From Paenibacillus sp. SYP-B3998 (lineage in GTDB: Bacteria; Bacillota; Bacilli; Paenibacillales; NBRC-103111), in contig NZ_JAAIKC010000006.1 of assembly GCF_010820665.1 (NCBI RefSeq), positions 124,001 through 188,000 of the forward strand: a stretch of DNA of 64,000 nt, read 5' to 3'. The stretch's first letter is position 1; each line of letters opens with the position of its first letter. This document shows positions 1-9,149 of the stretch, one piece after another. The position numbers and the translations under genes are program-made. Under the pieces are notes generated by a model that searched no databases, had not been told where the DNA came from, and saw nothing but the letters and a program-made list of their open reading frames with translations.

Positions 1-440
1 ACAAAAGGTTCAACCATCATGAGCTTATTTCTGATTTCTTCTTGTTCTACTTTTTTCATTTCTTTGATCTCAAGTTCTTTAATAACCTTTGAAAGGACGC
101 TGCTAAGCTCTTCGATGGTAACAGGCTTAGATAAATAATCACTGACCTGAAGCCGCAGTGCCTGCCGAGCAAATTGGAAATCGGCGTAACCGCTTAGAAT
201 AATTAATTCCCCTGGAAATTGATCCTCGCGGAGCTTCTCGATCATTTCAAGTCCGTTCATCACGGGCATATAAATATCTGTAATCACAATATCCGGATGG
301 GTTCGTTTTACCATTTCTAAGCCTTCTGCGCCATCGCTGGCCTCCCCCACCAGTTGCGCGTCAATCGCCTCCCAAGGAATCGATTTCTTCATCCCTTCCA
401 ACACTTGAAAATCATCGTCAATGATGAGTATTTTCCACAT
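1..440 (-). CDS. YesN-type response regulator, N-terminal part (runs off window)
   Basis: This is the receiver domain of a two-component response regulator whose C-terminal part lies beyond the left edge. The visible 146 residues begin MWKILIIDDD and contain the acidic pocket (IDDD), the phosphoacceptor context VITDIYMPVMNG and the conserved lysine in YLSKP. Its start codon lies 23 nt inside the 3' end of the upstream sensor kinase gene, so the two are translationally coupled. By analogy with YesM/YesN pairs, the missing part should carry an AraC-type DNA-binding domain; that is inference. The two sugar ABC permease genes just upstream suggest it controls carbohydrate uptake. Confidence 0.85.
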   Translation of the reverse strand, partial: MWKILIIDDDFQVLEGMKKSIPWEAIDAQLVGEASDGAEGLEMVKRTHPDIVITDIYMPVMNGLEMIEKLREDQFPGELIILSGYADFQFARQALRLQVSDYLSKPVTIEELSSVLSKVIKELEIKEMKKVEQEEIRNKLMMVEPF

Positions 441-2178
441 GGTATCTCTCCTCCACATCTTCTTTATTTGGAATTTGCGGTAATCGAATGGTAACTTCAG
501 TACCATGACCTTCCTCACTCGTAATCTGAACGCCATACGGAGACCCAAAATAAGCCGCTATCCGCTCTTTCACATTTCGCAAGCCGTACCCTCCTGTTTT
601 CCTAGCCTTGGGTTGATCCCAGTCAGTCCGCAATCCGACGCCATTGTCCAAAACCCGTAAGTGGATATCCTGATTCAGAAGCTGGACACTCACTCGGATC
701 TCCCCGCTTTTCCTCCCATGAAACCCATGAATGATTGCGTTTTCGATAAAAGGCTGTAAGGTTAGCCTTGGTATATAGAGGTCTTTGGCTCCCACATCTA
801 CAGAAATGGCGAAGGTCAAACGATCCCCCCAACGAATTTGCTGAATTTGCAAGTAACATTCCACATGCGTGATCTCGTCTGCGATAGAAATCAACGTTTC
901 GCCATTCGATAAACCAATACGAAACATTTTTCCCATCAACGAAAGGATTTTACTAATTTTATCTTGACCTGAATCTATGGCTAACCAATTCAATTGATCT
1001 AGTGTGTTGTAGAGAAAATGTGGATTAATCATCGCTTGCAAAGCTTGAATTTCGGCTTCACGCTGACGCTTGTGTTGAGCCTTCAACGAATCCAACAGTT
1101 CCTCGATTCTTTCCATCTGTTTGCGATAGCCATTAAACAAATTCCCAAATTCATTTGAATAATCCTTTGGCAAATCCGAAACAAAGCCTCGATCCGGAAG
1201 CTTCCCCATGAATGCAACCAATGACTTGATCGGTCTTGTAAATTGGCGTGAGATAAATAAAGTGAAAAACGACGCGATAAAAATCGCGGATATCCCAACC
1301 GTAAGTAAAATAAGTGCCAATCGAACGCTACCATGGACGATATTTTTCCATGGCGTCACCTCAACTAATGTCCAGTTCGACGGTGATTTACTCCATACGA
1401 GCAAGGATTCACTTTGTTGATTCGTTGCCAAATGAACGCTACCCGACTTTTCCTTGATGAGTTTAATTTTCTCTAGTTCACTCGCTTGCAAATGCGAATC
1501 TCCGATCGACGCAATCTTTCTGCCGCCTGCATCGAACAGCAGCCTGCTTCTCGCCTCCGTTTCACCGCGAATCAAGCTCTCAATTTCGGAGGCTTTGACA
1601 TTTAGCAGAAGCATTCCGACATATTTCCCCGAGTTATTGTACAATTTTCTTGCAAAGCTAATAACGGGCAGCGTTCCTGTATTCGTTTCAATCGTACGTT
1701 CTTTCATCCAAGCAAAATCGTTATTTTGAATATCGGGGAACCATTCTTCTTCCTTGACCTTCTGTAAATCATAAACCCGAACTGGCCCTTGGGCATCTGC
1801 CAAAAATGGATGCTCGATATATAAATAAATAGATTGCACCATTGTCGTGCTGTACGTGATGCTCGCCAGTAAATCACTCAAGTCTTTTTTTCGACGGTTC
1901 CGCTCAAATAAATCGCTTTCAAAAGGATCAAAGCCAATAATATCAATATTCCGAGAAGCGGCAAGCGACATTTGCTCAATGGAGTTTAATTGGGTAGCTA
2001 AGCGCTTATTCAGTTCATTTAATATATCCTGCTGGTAGATGGAGGTATTGCCAGCCAACTCACGAGAGGTGAGACTATAGCTGATCCAAGAAAAAACAAG
2101 CAGCAGCAGGGCGATGAATAAGGCAAAGCTTCCGAAAAAGAGTCTGCCGATTCGCACACGCTTAAACACGTTGAACAC
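418..2178 (-). CDS. YesM-type sensor histidine kinase
   Basis: Membrane sensor kinase of 586 aa, begun with GTG behind GAGGTG. Residues about 12-34 form the first membrane helix. An extracellular sensor region of roughly 250 residues follows, then a second helix near residues 285-310 and a HAMP segment. The His_kinase domain carries INPHFLYNTLDQLNW with the phosphoacceptor His, and a HATPase domain has the N box (FIENAIIHGF) and G boxes (DNGVGL, GYGLRNV). This architecture is typical of LytS/YesM kinases that sense sugars or their binding proteins. It overlaps the downstream response regulator and follows two sugar ABC permeases, from which it is separated by a terminator-like hairpin. Confidence 0.93.
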   Translation of the reverse strand: MFNVFKRVRIGRLFFGSFALFIALLLLVFSWISYSLTSRELAGNTSIYQQDILNELNKRLATQLNSIEQMSLAASRNIDIIGFDPFESDLFERNRRKKDLSDLLASITYSTTMVQSIYLYIEHPFLADAQGPVRVYDLQKVKEEEWFPDIQNNDFAWMKERTIETNTGTLPVISFARKLYNNSGKYVGMLLLNVKASEIESLIRGETEARSRLLFDAGGRKIASIGDSHLQASELEKIKLIKEKSGSVHLATNQQSESLLVWSKSPSNWTLVEVTPWKNIVHGSVRLALILLTVGISAIFIASFFTLFISRQFTRPIKSLVAFMGKLPDRGFVSDLPKDYSNEFGNLFNGYRKQMERIEELLDSLKAQHKRQREAEIQALQAMINPHFLYNTLDQLNWLAIDSGQDKISKILSLMGKMFRIGLSNGETLISIADEITHVECYLQIQQIRWGDRLTFAISVDVGAKDLYIPRLTLQPFIENAIIHGFHGRKSGEIRVSVQLLNQDIHLRVLDNGVGLRTDWDQPKARKTGGYGLRNVKERIAAYFGSPYGVQITSEEGHGTEVTIRLPQIPNKEDVEERYHVENTHH

Positions 2179-2210
2179 TGAATAAACACCTCTTTCATCC
2201 GTGAAATTGG

Positions 2211-2239
2211 AAAAAAGGTTGCATCAAACGCAACCTTTT
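2211..2239 (-). terminator. Intrinsic terminator after the ABC permease genes
   Basis: A 10-bp perfect inverted repeat (AAAAGGTTGC / GCAACCTTTT, 7-nt loop) is followed on the minus strand by a run of T. It lies between the permease pair and the sensor kinase, so it could end or attenuate the permease transcript before the regulatory genes. Confidence 0.75.
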
Positions 2240-2261
2240 CAACCTAAGGATATGCTCTATT

Positions 2262-3113
2262 CTATCCCTTCACCGCGCCTGAGGCAATGCCATCAACAAA
2301 ATGACGCTGTGCCATAAAAAAAAGAATCAACGAAGGAACAATGGAGACAAGCGACATGGCTAACAATTGCCCCCAAGGCAATGCAGATTGGCTGTCTACA
2401 AATAGCTTCAAGGCAAGTCCTACTGTATATTTACTTACAGAATTTATATACAGCAAGTGGCCAAAGAAGTCGTCCCAATTCCACAAGAAGCAATAAATAG
2501 CAACTGTGACTAACGCAGGCTTCGTCAGCGGCAGTACGATCCTCCAATAGATGCCTAGCCAGCTGCAGCCGTCCATTTTCGCTGATTCGTCCAGCTCACG
2601 CGGAATGCCACGAATGAATTGTACCAGCAAGAAGATGAAGAAAGGCCCTCCAATCCCTCCCGCCAGGGCATGCGGAATATAAAATGGCAAGTACGTATTC
2701 ACCCAGCCCCACGCATTAAACATGATGTATTGAGGTACGAGTGTAACCTGACTAGGTAGCATGAGTGTCACCATCAAAATAGCAAACCAGAAGTTTTTGA
2801 GCGGAAAATCCAAACGTGCGAATCCAAACGCCACTAAGCTGCAAGAAAGCACGGAGGTAATAAGTACACCTGCGATCAATTCAAACGTATTAAGATAAAA
2901 GTGGGTAAACGTAAACTTCGGAATCGCTACCCAGCCTTCGCTAAAATTGCTCCACAGCCACTGTGTTGGAAATATGCTCGGTGAATTCATTTCTGCATTT
3001 GATTTAAAAGCTGCCCCTACCCACCAGAGGATCGGATAAATCATGACTAAACTAAACAACGAAAGCATCATGTGAGAACGCAGCGTTCGTGTCATCGTTA
3101 GAGATGTCTTCAT
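2262..3113 (-). CDS. Sugar ABC transporter permease, MalG/CarB type
   Basis: Inner-membrane permease subunit of a carbohydrate ABC importer (CUT1 family), 283 aa with about six membrane helices. The EAA loop that contacts the ATPase is visible as ELDESAKMDGCSWLGIYWRI around residues 175-195, matching the MalG subfamily. The length is usual for the family. Its ATG overlaps the end of the preceding permease gene by 4 nt, so the two subunits are probably made in equal amounts. No substrate-binding protein or ATPase gene is in the window. The binding protein may lie past the left edge, and many such systems share a distant MsmK-type ATPase. The substrate cannot be read from the sequence. Confidence 0.93.
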   Translation of the reverse strand: MKTSLTMTRTLRSHMMLSLFSLVMIYPILWWVGAAFKSNAEMNSPSIFPTQWLWSNFSEGWVAIPKFTFTHFYLNTFELIAGVLITSVLSCSLVAFGFARLDFPLKNFWFAILMVTLMLPSQVTLVPQYIMFNAWGWVNTYLPFYIPHALAGGIGGPFFIFLLVQFIRGIPRELDESAKMDGCSWLGIYWRIVLPLTKPALVTVAIYCFLWNWDDFFGHLLYINSVSKYTVGLALKLFVDSQSALPWGQLLAMSLVSIVPSLILFFMAQRHFVDGIASGAVKG

Positions 3114-4072
3114 TTTCTTTTGCCTCCTTCTGTTTCATAAAATACCCAGTACCGGGATGAGGCAAAAATCAAAGCGGTCACGATACCGATCACAACAAGG
3201 AGAATCCACGCTAGCGCAGAAGCATAACCCATCTCATATCTTGAGAACGCGCGATCATATAAGTATAAAGCGTACATGTACGTTGAGTTGATAGGCCCGC
3301 CCTTCGTAATAATGAAAGCCTGTGTAAACATTTGAAAGGAACCTATTGTTTGCAGCACTAGATTAAATAGCAGTACAGGTGAAAGCATCGGTAACGTAAT
3401 ACTAAAAAACTGTCTTACTTTAGAGGCCCCATCCACGGAGGAGGCTTCATATAACTCACTAGAGATTTGCTTTAAGCCAGCTAGAAAAATAACCATGGAG
3501 GAGCCGAACTGCCAGGCAACCAGGATGATTAGTGTTCCTAATGCCGTATGCGGATTGCTGATCCAGCTCACACCATCTAAGCCGAACATGTTTACTATTT
3601 TATTGATAAAACCATCTATGCCAAACATATTTTGCCAAAGAATAGCCACAGCAATACTGCTGCCGATTAACGAAGGTAAATAGATAAACGTGCGATATAC
3701 GGAGATCCCTTTGATTTTCTTATTGAGCAGCATTGCCACCATCAAGGCGCTGAATAGTTTAATCGGCACCGATAATACAACAAAAAGAATCGTGATCTTC
3801 AGGGACTGGCGGAACATCTCATCATCAGCAAAAATACGCTCGTAATTCCGCAAGCCAATCCACTCGGGCGCATCAAGGAGCGTATATTTAGTGAAAGAAT
3901 AGTACATGGATTGAATCATCGGCCACAACGTTAATAACAGAAACCCAAGCAACCATGGAGAAATAAATAAATAGCCAGCAATCGGCGATTCCCAGCGCCC
4001 TTTAAGCGTAAACGTTGGCGTCAATTTGAGTGGAATAAGCTTTCGGGGTAAAGGTCTAGGATCAGGTTTCAT
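3110..4072 (-). CDS. Sugar ABC transporter permease, MalF/LplB type
   Basis: First permease subunit of the same CUT1 carbohydrate importer, 320 aa. A positively charged N-terminus is followed by about six membrane helices. The EAA loop is ELYEASSVDGASKVRQFFSI near residues 213-232. It overlaps the MalG-type gene by 4 nt and begins the operon; about 235 bp of non-coding sequence separate it from the divergent marC gene. With the YesM/YesN pair downstream, the cluster resembles Paenibacillus systems for oligosaccharide uptake. The missing binding protein keeps the substrate unknown. Confidence 0.93.
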   Translation of the reverse strand: MKPDPRPLPRKLIPLKLTPTFTLKGRWESPIAGYLFISPWLLGFLLLTLWPMIQSMYYSFTKYTLLDAPEWIGLRNYERIFADDEMFRQSLKITILFVVLSVPIKLFSALMVAMLLNKKIKGISVYRTFIYLPSLIGSSIAVAILWQNMFGIDGFINKIVNMFGLDGVSWISNPHTALGTLIILVAWQFGSSMVIFLAGLKQISSELYEASSVDGASKVRQFFSITLPMLSPVLLFNLVLQTIGSFQMFTQAFIITKGGPINSTYMYALYLYDRAFSRYEMGYASALAWILLVVIGIVTALIFASSRYWVFYETEGGKRK

Positions 4073-4307
4073 CGTGACGACCGCCTTTCATTAACTAACA
4101 ACTCTACTCTAAGTATAAAAGGTAGAACCTGCCTGAAAAATGAGAGTAATGAACACAATTTATTCACAATCGAACAATGACCAACTCATCCATCTTCAAC
4201 GACGCCCACAGCACTTCTATGCGAAATAAGCCCTTGCTCACAAATGGGTTTAGACTTACAATGAGTGTGCGCATGACGACTTTAACGACAAGGAATGATA
4301 CACCACG

Positions 4308-4949
4308 ATGAGTGCTGAACTCGCATTTATACTCTTATGCTTGACCTCTTTTATCACGTTAATTAATCCACTTGGGGTCATGCCCATCTTTATGACAATG
4401 ATGTCGGATTACGATAATCAAGTCATCAAGGCGACGGCAAGAAAAGCCCTTCTTGTCTCCTTTGTAGCCCTTCTTTTCTTCGCGATCACAGGCCAATTGC
4501 TCTTCAAATTTTTCGGTATTTCGGTAAATAGTTTCAAAATCGCAGGTGGCGTCATTTTCTTTTTCATGGGTCAAGACATGCTGCAAGCCAGACTCGTAAA
4601 AACAAAAGTGGCAGATACAGAAGTCAAAAAATACGTAAATGACATCTCCATCACTCCTCTCGCCATTCCCATGATCTGCGGTCCCGGAGCGATAACGAAT
4701 TCCATTGTGCTCATGGAGAGCGCACACAACCTTCTTGAGAAGGCAATTCTCATTATTTCAATTGCAGTTATTTGCATACTTACGTATTACGTACTGTTAA
4801 ATGCTACACGACTAACACGCCTGCTTGGTGAGACCGGCTGTAACGTTTTGATGCGAATCATGGGACTTATTGTGATGGTTATTGCCGTAGAATTTTTCTT
4901 AGGGGGCTTGAAGCCTTATCTGATTGACATTCTGTCTCATCAAACGTAA
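4308..4949 (+). CDS. MarC family integral membrane protein
   Basis: Six-helix membrane protein of 213 aa in the MarC/UPF0056 (NAAT) family. The family signature is visible near the start (FITLINPLGVMPIFMTMM) and again in the second half (TPLAIPMICGPGAITN). The length is normal. The family was once linked to multiple antibiotic resistance and later to amino acid export, but a firm role is not established for most members. It stands alone, divergent from the sugar ABC operon and convergent with an MFS gene, with a shared terminator after it. Confidence 0.92.
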   Translation: MSAELAFILLCLTSFITLINPLGVMPIFMTMMSDYDNQVIKATARKALLVSFVALLFFAITGQLLFKFFGISVNSFKIAGGVIFFFMGQDMLQARLVKTKVADTEVKKYVNDISITPLAIPMICGPGAITNSIVLMESAHNLLEKAILIISIAVICILTYYVLLNATRLTRLLGETGCNVLMRIMGLIVMVIAVEFFLGGLKPYLIDILSHQT

Positions 4950-4986
4950 AAGCTCACATTCTTTAATAACATTCGTCGTTTCGCAA

Positions 4987-5018
4987 CAAAAACACCCTTT
5001 CGCAAAAGGGTGTTTTTG
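4987..5018. terminator. Bidirectional terminator between marC-type and MFS genes
   Basis: A perfect 14-bp inverted repeat (CAAAAACACCCTTT and its complement) with the 4-nt loop CGCA. The T-rich flank works in both directions, fitting its place between two convergent genes. Confidence 0.9.
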
Positions 5019-5052
5019 TGCATAGTTCGTATTCGGTTCGTTGCCTAACATT

Positions 5053-6273
5053 TTAACTGCTGCTTGCTTCCATGCTCTGCCTCACATCCAGCGACCTTCT
5101 TTTGCTGAAGAAAAGAGTGAGGAGCCCCGTTATAACGGTCACAATAGCGAGTGCTACTAAATATGTCGAGATGCCAAACCAATCCAGACAAGCGCCAGTC
5201 GCTAGTAAGGCGATCTGGAACATGACACGATCAAGCATCCCGCGAAACGAGAAAAAGCGACCCTGAGCTTCCTTAGACACTTTAAGCTGAAAGACGGTGG
5301 ATACCATAGGAAAAAAGAAAGCGACCGCGCAACCAAATATCGCGAATGAACCGAGCACCATAAATCTGTTATCGCTGAACGACATACCCACAAAAGAAAG
5401 CGCAAATAAGAACATAAAAATGGTTGAACTTGTCACAAGATTTTGAGCGCCGATGACACGTTTGGCAAGCAAGCCAGCCACTAAAATACTCGCGCCCTCT
5501 ACGGTATAAATCCAGCCCATCAGTTCAGGTGTTTGCTGGATTTGGCTAAATTTGAGCACAAGCAAATTGAAGCCACCTAGAAACAACGTAACAACGCCCA
5601 TATTGATAAGTCCGATTAGGATAGACGGCTCCGCGCGAATAATCGGGAATACTTCCGCGAATCGTATTTTCTCCCGTTTTGTTTTTCCAGAAGAAAGAGC
5701 GTTATGCGGAATTCGCAGCTGGGTGTTGAGTAGCACAAGTAAGACATAAAACGCAAGAGACAGCGCGTATACGGTGTATAAATTCATCATCGATACCAAG
5801 ATGCCTGCTACTGCTGTGCCGCCTATTCTCGCTATCGTAATAACATTAAAGCTTACGCTGTTAGCTTTCATAAGTTGTGACGGGGAAACGACAGCCGGTA
5901 GCGCAGCCTGCACCGTAGGCATATACACCGTAGATGCCAATTGCATGATGACAACAGAAAGCAGCATGAATAAGACGGATTGGTTATATATCGCTATGAA
6001 CATAACGATGGGAGCCAGGCAGCGAAAAAGTCCGGATACAAACATGACTTTCTTCTTATCGTAGCGGTCAGCCCATACCCCGGCTTGCGGAGAAATGAGC
6101 ACCCCGAGAAATAAACCGCATATCAAGATCAAGCTTTTACCCAAATCCGATGGGACATGACTTTGCATAAATTGCAAATTAGCAATCAGGCTGATCCATA
6201 TTCCCGCTCCTTCTATGCCTTCACCTACCATTAATAAAACAAACGTGCGATTGCGAAGTAACGAGTGTTCCAT
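5053..6273 (-). CDS. MFS transporter
   Basis: Major facilitator superfamily permease with 12 predicted helices, about 406 aa. The loop 2-3 motif appears as GVWADRYDKKKVM. The frame opens at 6312, but the ATG at 6273 sits 4 nt behind GGAGGT and begins MEHSLLRNRTF, so I chose it. Members with this layout (MFS_3/enterobactin-exporter-like, YfiS/YkuC-like) are usually drug or metabolite exporters; the substrate is unknown. It appears monocistronic and convergent with the MarC gene. Confidence 0.88.
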   Translation of the reverse strand: MEHSLLRNRTFVLLMVGEGIEGAGIWISLIANLQFMQSHVPSDLGKSLILICGLFLGVLISPQAGVWADRYDKKKVMFVSGLFRCLAPIVMFIAIYNQSVLFMLLSVVIMQLASTVYMPTVQAALPAVVSPSQLMKANSVSFNVITIARIGGTAVAGILVSMMNLYTVYALSLAFYVLLVLLNTQLRIPHNALSSGKTKREKIRFAEVFPIIRAEPSILIGLINMGVVTLFLGGFNLLVLKFSQIQQTPELMGWIYTVEGASILVAGLLAKRVIGAQNLVTSSTIFMFLFALSFVGMSFSDNRFMVLGSFAIFGCAVAFFFPMVSTVFQLKVSKEAQGRFFSFRGMLDRVMFQIALLATGACLDWFGISTYLVALAIVTVITGLLTLFFSKRRSLDVRQSMEASSS

Positions 6274-6422
6274 ATCGACCTCCATGTATTCTTCAAAAGG
6301 TGAAACGAACATTAGTTCGTAAGTGTTTATTGTATCAAACCATGCCTAGCGTGTAAATGCCAAGCTGGATAATCTTAGCAGCTTCAGACGTAGATCCTTT
6401 AAGCAGCGTGGACTTTCCAATT

Positions 6423-7631
6423 TTACATGGTCGGAACATTGGGGATCTCCGCCTGTTTTCTAACGTTGAAAAACTCAACGAAAACATACACAACAAGGAA
6501 CAAGATCATGAATAAGGACGAATACCTATACATCATCCCGTACCCCGAAGCAGATGAGATAGCCCCTAGCATTAAAGCGCCAACGGCTACGCCAAGGTCC
6601 GTAGAGTTATAGAACATGCTGTTGGCCATGCCGTGCTGTTCCTTCGGCGTCGTGCGGAGCATCCAAGCTTGAATCGTAGGTTGAATGGCTCCGAAGCCAA
6701 GTCCATAAAGCAGCGCCGATAAGATAAGCATCGGCATGGAGGTGGCATAAGAGAGAATAAGCAAGCTCGTAAACACACTAATCGCCGCTGGTATAAGAAC
6801 AGCCGCATGCCCCTTACTATCGAATAATTTACCCGAAATAGGCCGTATAATAATAATGGTGAAAGCATTAAACAAGAAAAACAACCCAACTTGCGCCAAG
6901 TGAACAGACTCTCCGAATAGAGCAATGAAGCTGAGCAGGCCGCTATAAGTGACCGATAAGCATACGTTCAACAATGCCGGAAACAATAATTTCTTATTGA
7001 AAGGCTGTTTTGGTGAAGGAACTCCCCCTGCGGCAGCCTGTTTTTTAAGACCAGGCGGAATGGAACGGGAAAGCAAAATAACCGGGAAAATGAAGAGTAC
7101 GGTTACCGTACCTATCATGGCGAGGGAGCCGAAGCCAAAGTGCTTCGTCACGTTTAAACCAATCATTGGGCCCATGGACATAGCAAGGCTAGTAGAAAGG
7201 CCAAAATAGCCGATACCTTCCCCTAACCTATTACCAGGAATAATTTGCGAGACAAAAGTAGGTATAATCGTACTCACCATTCCGAACCCGATGCCATAAC
7301 CAACCCGCATCAGAAGCAGCGATCCTATTGAATCTGCCCATACGTAAATGGCTGTGAAAATAGTGGCAATCGCTAGGCCAATAAATAAAATGATATGCCT
7401 GTGCACCTTTCGGATCAATACAGCAGTCAAAAAACGAGTTGCAATCGCAGAAATCGCGAACACACTCGTTACTAAACTAACCGTCAAATCACCGGCAAGA
7501 AATTTATCTTTCACATAAGCCGGAAATGAAGAAAGCAGCATTTGTAAATTCAAAAACAAAAGGAACGAGCAAATCGTCAAACAAATAAACGCTCTCGTCC
7601 ATAGTTTCAAGTGTTGTTCCTGATTGCTCAT
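6423..7631 (-). CDS. MFS transporter co-transcribed with a MarR regulator
   Basis: Twelve-helix major facilitator permease, 402 aa, of the DHA1-like group. The glycine-rich helix signature in the first half reads RVGYGIGFGMVSTIIPTFVS, and a second-half counterpart reads ALLYGLGFGAIQPTIQAW. It starts 11 nt after the marR stop codon, behind GTAGGAGAAA, so the pair forms an operon read from the promoter at 8133-8161. Such MarR-MFS pairs normally encode efflux pumps de-repressed by a toxic ligand; this is inferred from gene order. Confidence 0.92.
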   Translation of the reverse strand: MSNQEQHLKLWTRAFICLTICSFLLFLNLQMLLSSFPAYVKDKFLAGDLTVSLVTSVFAISAIATRFLTAVLIRKVHRHIILFIGLAIATIFTAIYVWADSIGSLLLMRVGYGIGFGMVSTIIPTFVSQIIPGNRLGEGIGYFGLSTSLAMSMGPMIGLNVTKHFGFGSLAMIGTVTVLFIFPVILLSRSIPPGLKKQAAAGGVPSPKQPFNKKLLFPALLNVCLSVTYSGLLSFIALFGESVHLAQVGLFFLFNAFTIIIIRPISGKLFDSKGHAAVLIPAAISVFTSLLILSYATSMPMLILSALLYGLGFGAIQPTIQAWMLRTTPKEQHGMANSMFYNSTDLGVAVGALMLGAISSASGYGMMYRYSSLFMILFLVVYVFVEFFNVRKQAEIPNVPTM

Positions 7632-7642
7632 GGTGTTTTCTC

Positions 7643-8095
7643 CTACTCTCTATCTGTCAGTTCGCTCATGTGATTGTTGATTCTCGAAAGAAGCTCCATC
7701 AACAGACTGTATTCATCGTCTGACATGCACGCTTTGACCTCCGTAATAACTTGTTGTTCAATCGGGATCGTCTTCTCGATTAATGATCTGCCTTTGTCGG
7801 TGATATAAACCAAGAAAGAACGTCGATCAGTGTCCCCCATTTTCTTATAAACACAGCCCTTTCCCTCCAATTGATCGAGAATTCGGGTCGTTGTCGGTTT
7901 ATCTTTAGCTGAGCGTTCAGCAATTTCCTTCTGGATTAACCCGTCCGTATTGGCGATCTGATAAAGAACAGACCACTGCTCGGTTGTAATCTCATATTCC
8001 TTTAGCCGCTGTTGCAAAACGTTAGATAATTTGCGATACGTCACACTCATATTGAAACCTATCGAATATTCCAGACCATTAGCTTTTGTGGACAT
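7643..8095 (-). CDS. MarR family transcriptional regulator
   Basis: Winged-helix repressor of about 150 aa. The recognition region reads LIQKEIAERSAKDKPTTTRILDQLEGKGCVYKK, followed by the MarR wing DRRSFLVYITDKG. The longest frame begins at 8161, but that would run through the promoter. The ATG at 8095 follows a G-rich Shine-Dalgarno run and begins MSTKANGLEYS, which gives the normal family length. It probably represses itself and the MFS gene through the palindromes at 8119-8159. Confidence 0.93.
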   Translation of the reverse strand: MSTKANGLEYSIGFNMSVTYRKLSNVLQQRLKEYEITTEQWSVLYQIANTDGLIQKEIAERSAKDKPTTTRILDQLEGKGCVYKKMGDTDRRSFLVYITDKGRSLIEKTIPIEQQVITEVKACMSDDEYSLLMELLSRINNHMSELTDRE

Positions 8096-8118
8096 GCTTA
8101 TCCCCCCCCGGGTCATGT

Positions 8119-8161
8119 TAGTTGTTAAGACAACTATATATAAGACAACTAAATTTGTCAA
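8119..8161 (-). promoter_or_regulatory. marR-MFS promoter with two overlapping palindromes
   Basis: On the minus strand the -35 TTGACA (8156-8161) and -10 TATAGT (8133-8138) are 17 bp apart. A perfect 7-bp inverted repeat TAGTTGT/ACAACTA with 4-nt spacer covers the -10 (8119-8136). A second repeat GACAA/TTGTC with 6-nt spacer covers the -35 side (8144-8159). Both contain the element GACAACTA in direct orientation, consistent with two MarR dimer sites that would block RNA polymerase. Confidence 0.85.
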
Positions 8162-8203
8162 TGGTCTACGTATTGCTTCCCTTGCTTCACTTTTAGTTGA
8201 ATT

Positions 8204-8245
8204 AAAAAAAGAGCACTCTGCTAAGTGGCAGCAAAGTAACTCTTT
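8204..8245 (-). terminator. Terminator after the Cys-rich HTH regulator
   Basis: On the minus strand an imperfect stem (AAAGAG...CTCTTT with an inner GCTGC/GCAG pairing) is followed by seven T. It lies about 60 nt after the regulator stop codon at 8304. Confidence 0.65.
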
Positions 8246-8303
8246 CTCAATCTTTTAAATCCTATTACCGTATCCTGGTAACAGTATCTCTATATCATCA
8301 ACA

Positions 8304-8966
8304 CTAGTGTACGGTTTTAATCGTATACACACATCGGTTTCCACCTGCTAGCAGATGCTCGCTCCTTATCACTTCTATGCCTATTCCGAGGACTTGCTGT
8401 AACATGCTTAGCTCTTTGCTGCAAATGCCTGAACATGACGCTGCTGCTTCACAGATAGGACAATGCTTTTCTATAAAATAAAAGGTGCCATCTGGATTTT
8501 CGATAGCCTCTGCCATATACCCTTCGCTCGTGCGTTTCTGTGCCAAGGCTTCAAGCTTCTCATCTAAGGGAAGACTCGCTGGAGCTTTAAGCTGATATTC
8601 GATCACCATTTTTCGATTTCGAATTTCCAAGAGCTTCTCTAAACCCTCTTCGCCAAAAGCCTCCCTCACGGATTCAATTAAATGAACGGTAAGTTCGGCA
8701 TGTCCGTCAGGGAAAAGTCGGTTAGCCTCTGAGGTCAATTTCCACATTTTCGCAGGGCGCCCCATCGCTCTTGGTTCCTCGTCAAAGCTCACGAGCTTTT
8801 GATCCTCTAATTGATAGAGGTGCTGCCTTACGGCCATACCAGACACGCCTAGCAGCTTGGCTAGCTGGAGGGCATCCATGGAACCTTCTTGCTTCAATAG
8901 CTTCACGATGGCTCTGCTTGTTCTTTCAGCATGGACTTCTTTTCCTTGCGTTTCTTTTTTCTTCAT
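8304..8966 (-). CDS. HTH transcriptional regulator with C-terminal Cys cluster
   Basis: 220-aa regulator of the COG2345 (ArsR/SufR-like) type. A winged helix near residues 20-75 (DALQLAKLLGVSGMAVRQHL) is followed by an effector region ending in a cysteine cluster HCPICEAAASCSGIC around residues 168-183. In SufR-like relatives such cysteines bind an iron-sulfur cluster or metal, so redox or metal sensing is a reasonable inference. The gene is divergent from an MFS transporter at 9150, and the 183-bp space between them contains promoter elements and a perfect palindrome, so the transporter is its likely target. Confidence 0.88.
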   Translation of the reverse strand: MKKKETQGKEVHAERTSRAIVKLLKQEGSMDALQLAKLLGVSGMAVRQHLYQLEDQKLVSFDEEPRAMGRPAKMWKLTSEANRLFPDGHAELTVHLIESVREAFGEEGLEKLLEIRNRKMVIEYQLKAPASLPLDEKLEALAQKRTSEGYMAEAIENPDGTFYFIEKHCPICEAAASCSGICSKELSMLQQVLGIGIEVIRSEHLLAGGNRCVYTIKTVH

Positions 8967-9033
8967 TCGCCGACACCTTCATTTCTAATAAGAAAGTATA
9001 CACAGACTATTACCAACATAGTAAAGAAAAACC

Positions 9034-9102
9034 TTGACAAAGTCAACCAAGATCCGTACATTGTACATTATAAAGATTTATGTTTACTAAGTATCCGGAT
9101 AC
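9034..9102 (+). promoter_or_regulatory. Promoter-like region and palindrome ahead of the MFS gene
   Basis: TTGACA at 9034-9039 lies inside the dyad TTGAC-AAA-GTCAA and is followed 17 bp later by TACATT (9057-9062), a fair -10. Downstream, GTATCCGGATAC at 9091-9102 is a perfect 12-bp palindrome lying between this promoter and the ATG at 9150. It is a candidate operator for the divergent regulator; the assignment is inference. Confidence 0.55.
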
Positions 9103-9149
9103 ATACCCAGTTTACATAAAATACATAGAAATAGAGGAGGCAAAGAAAC

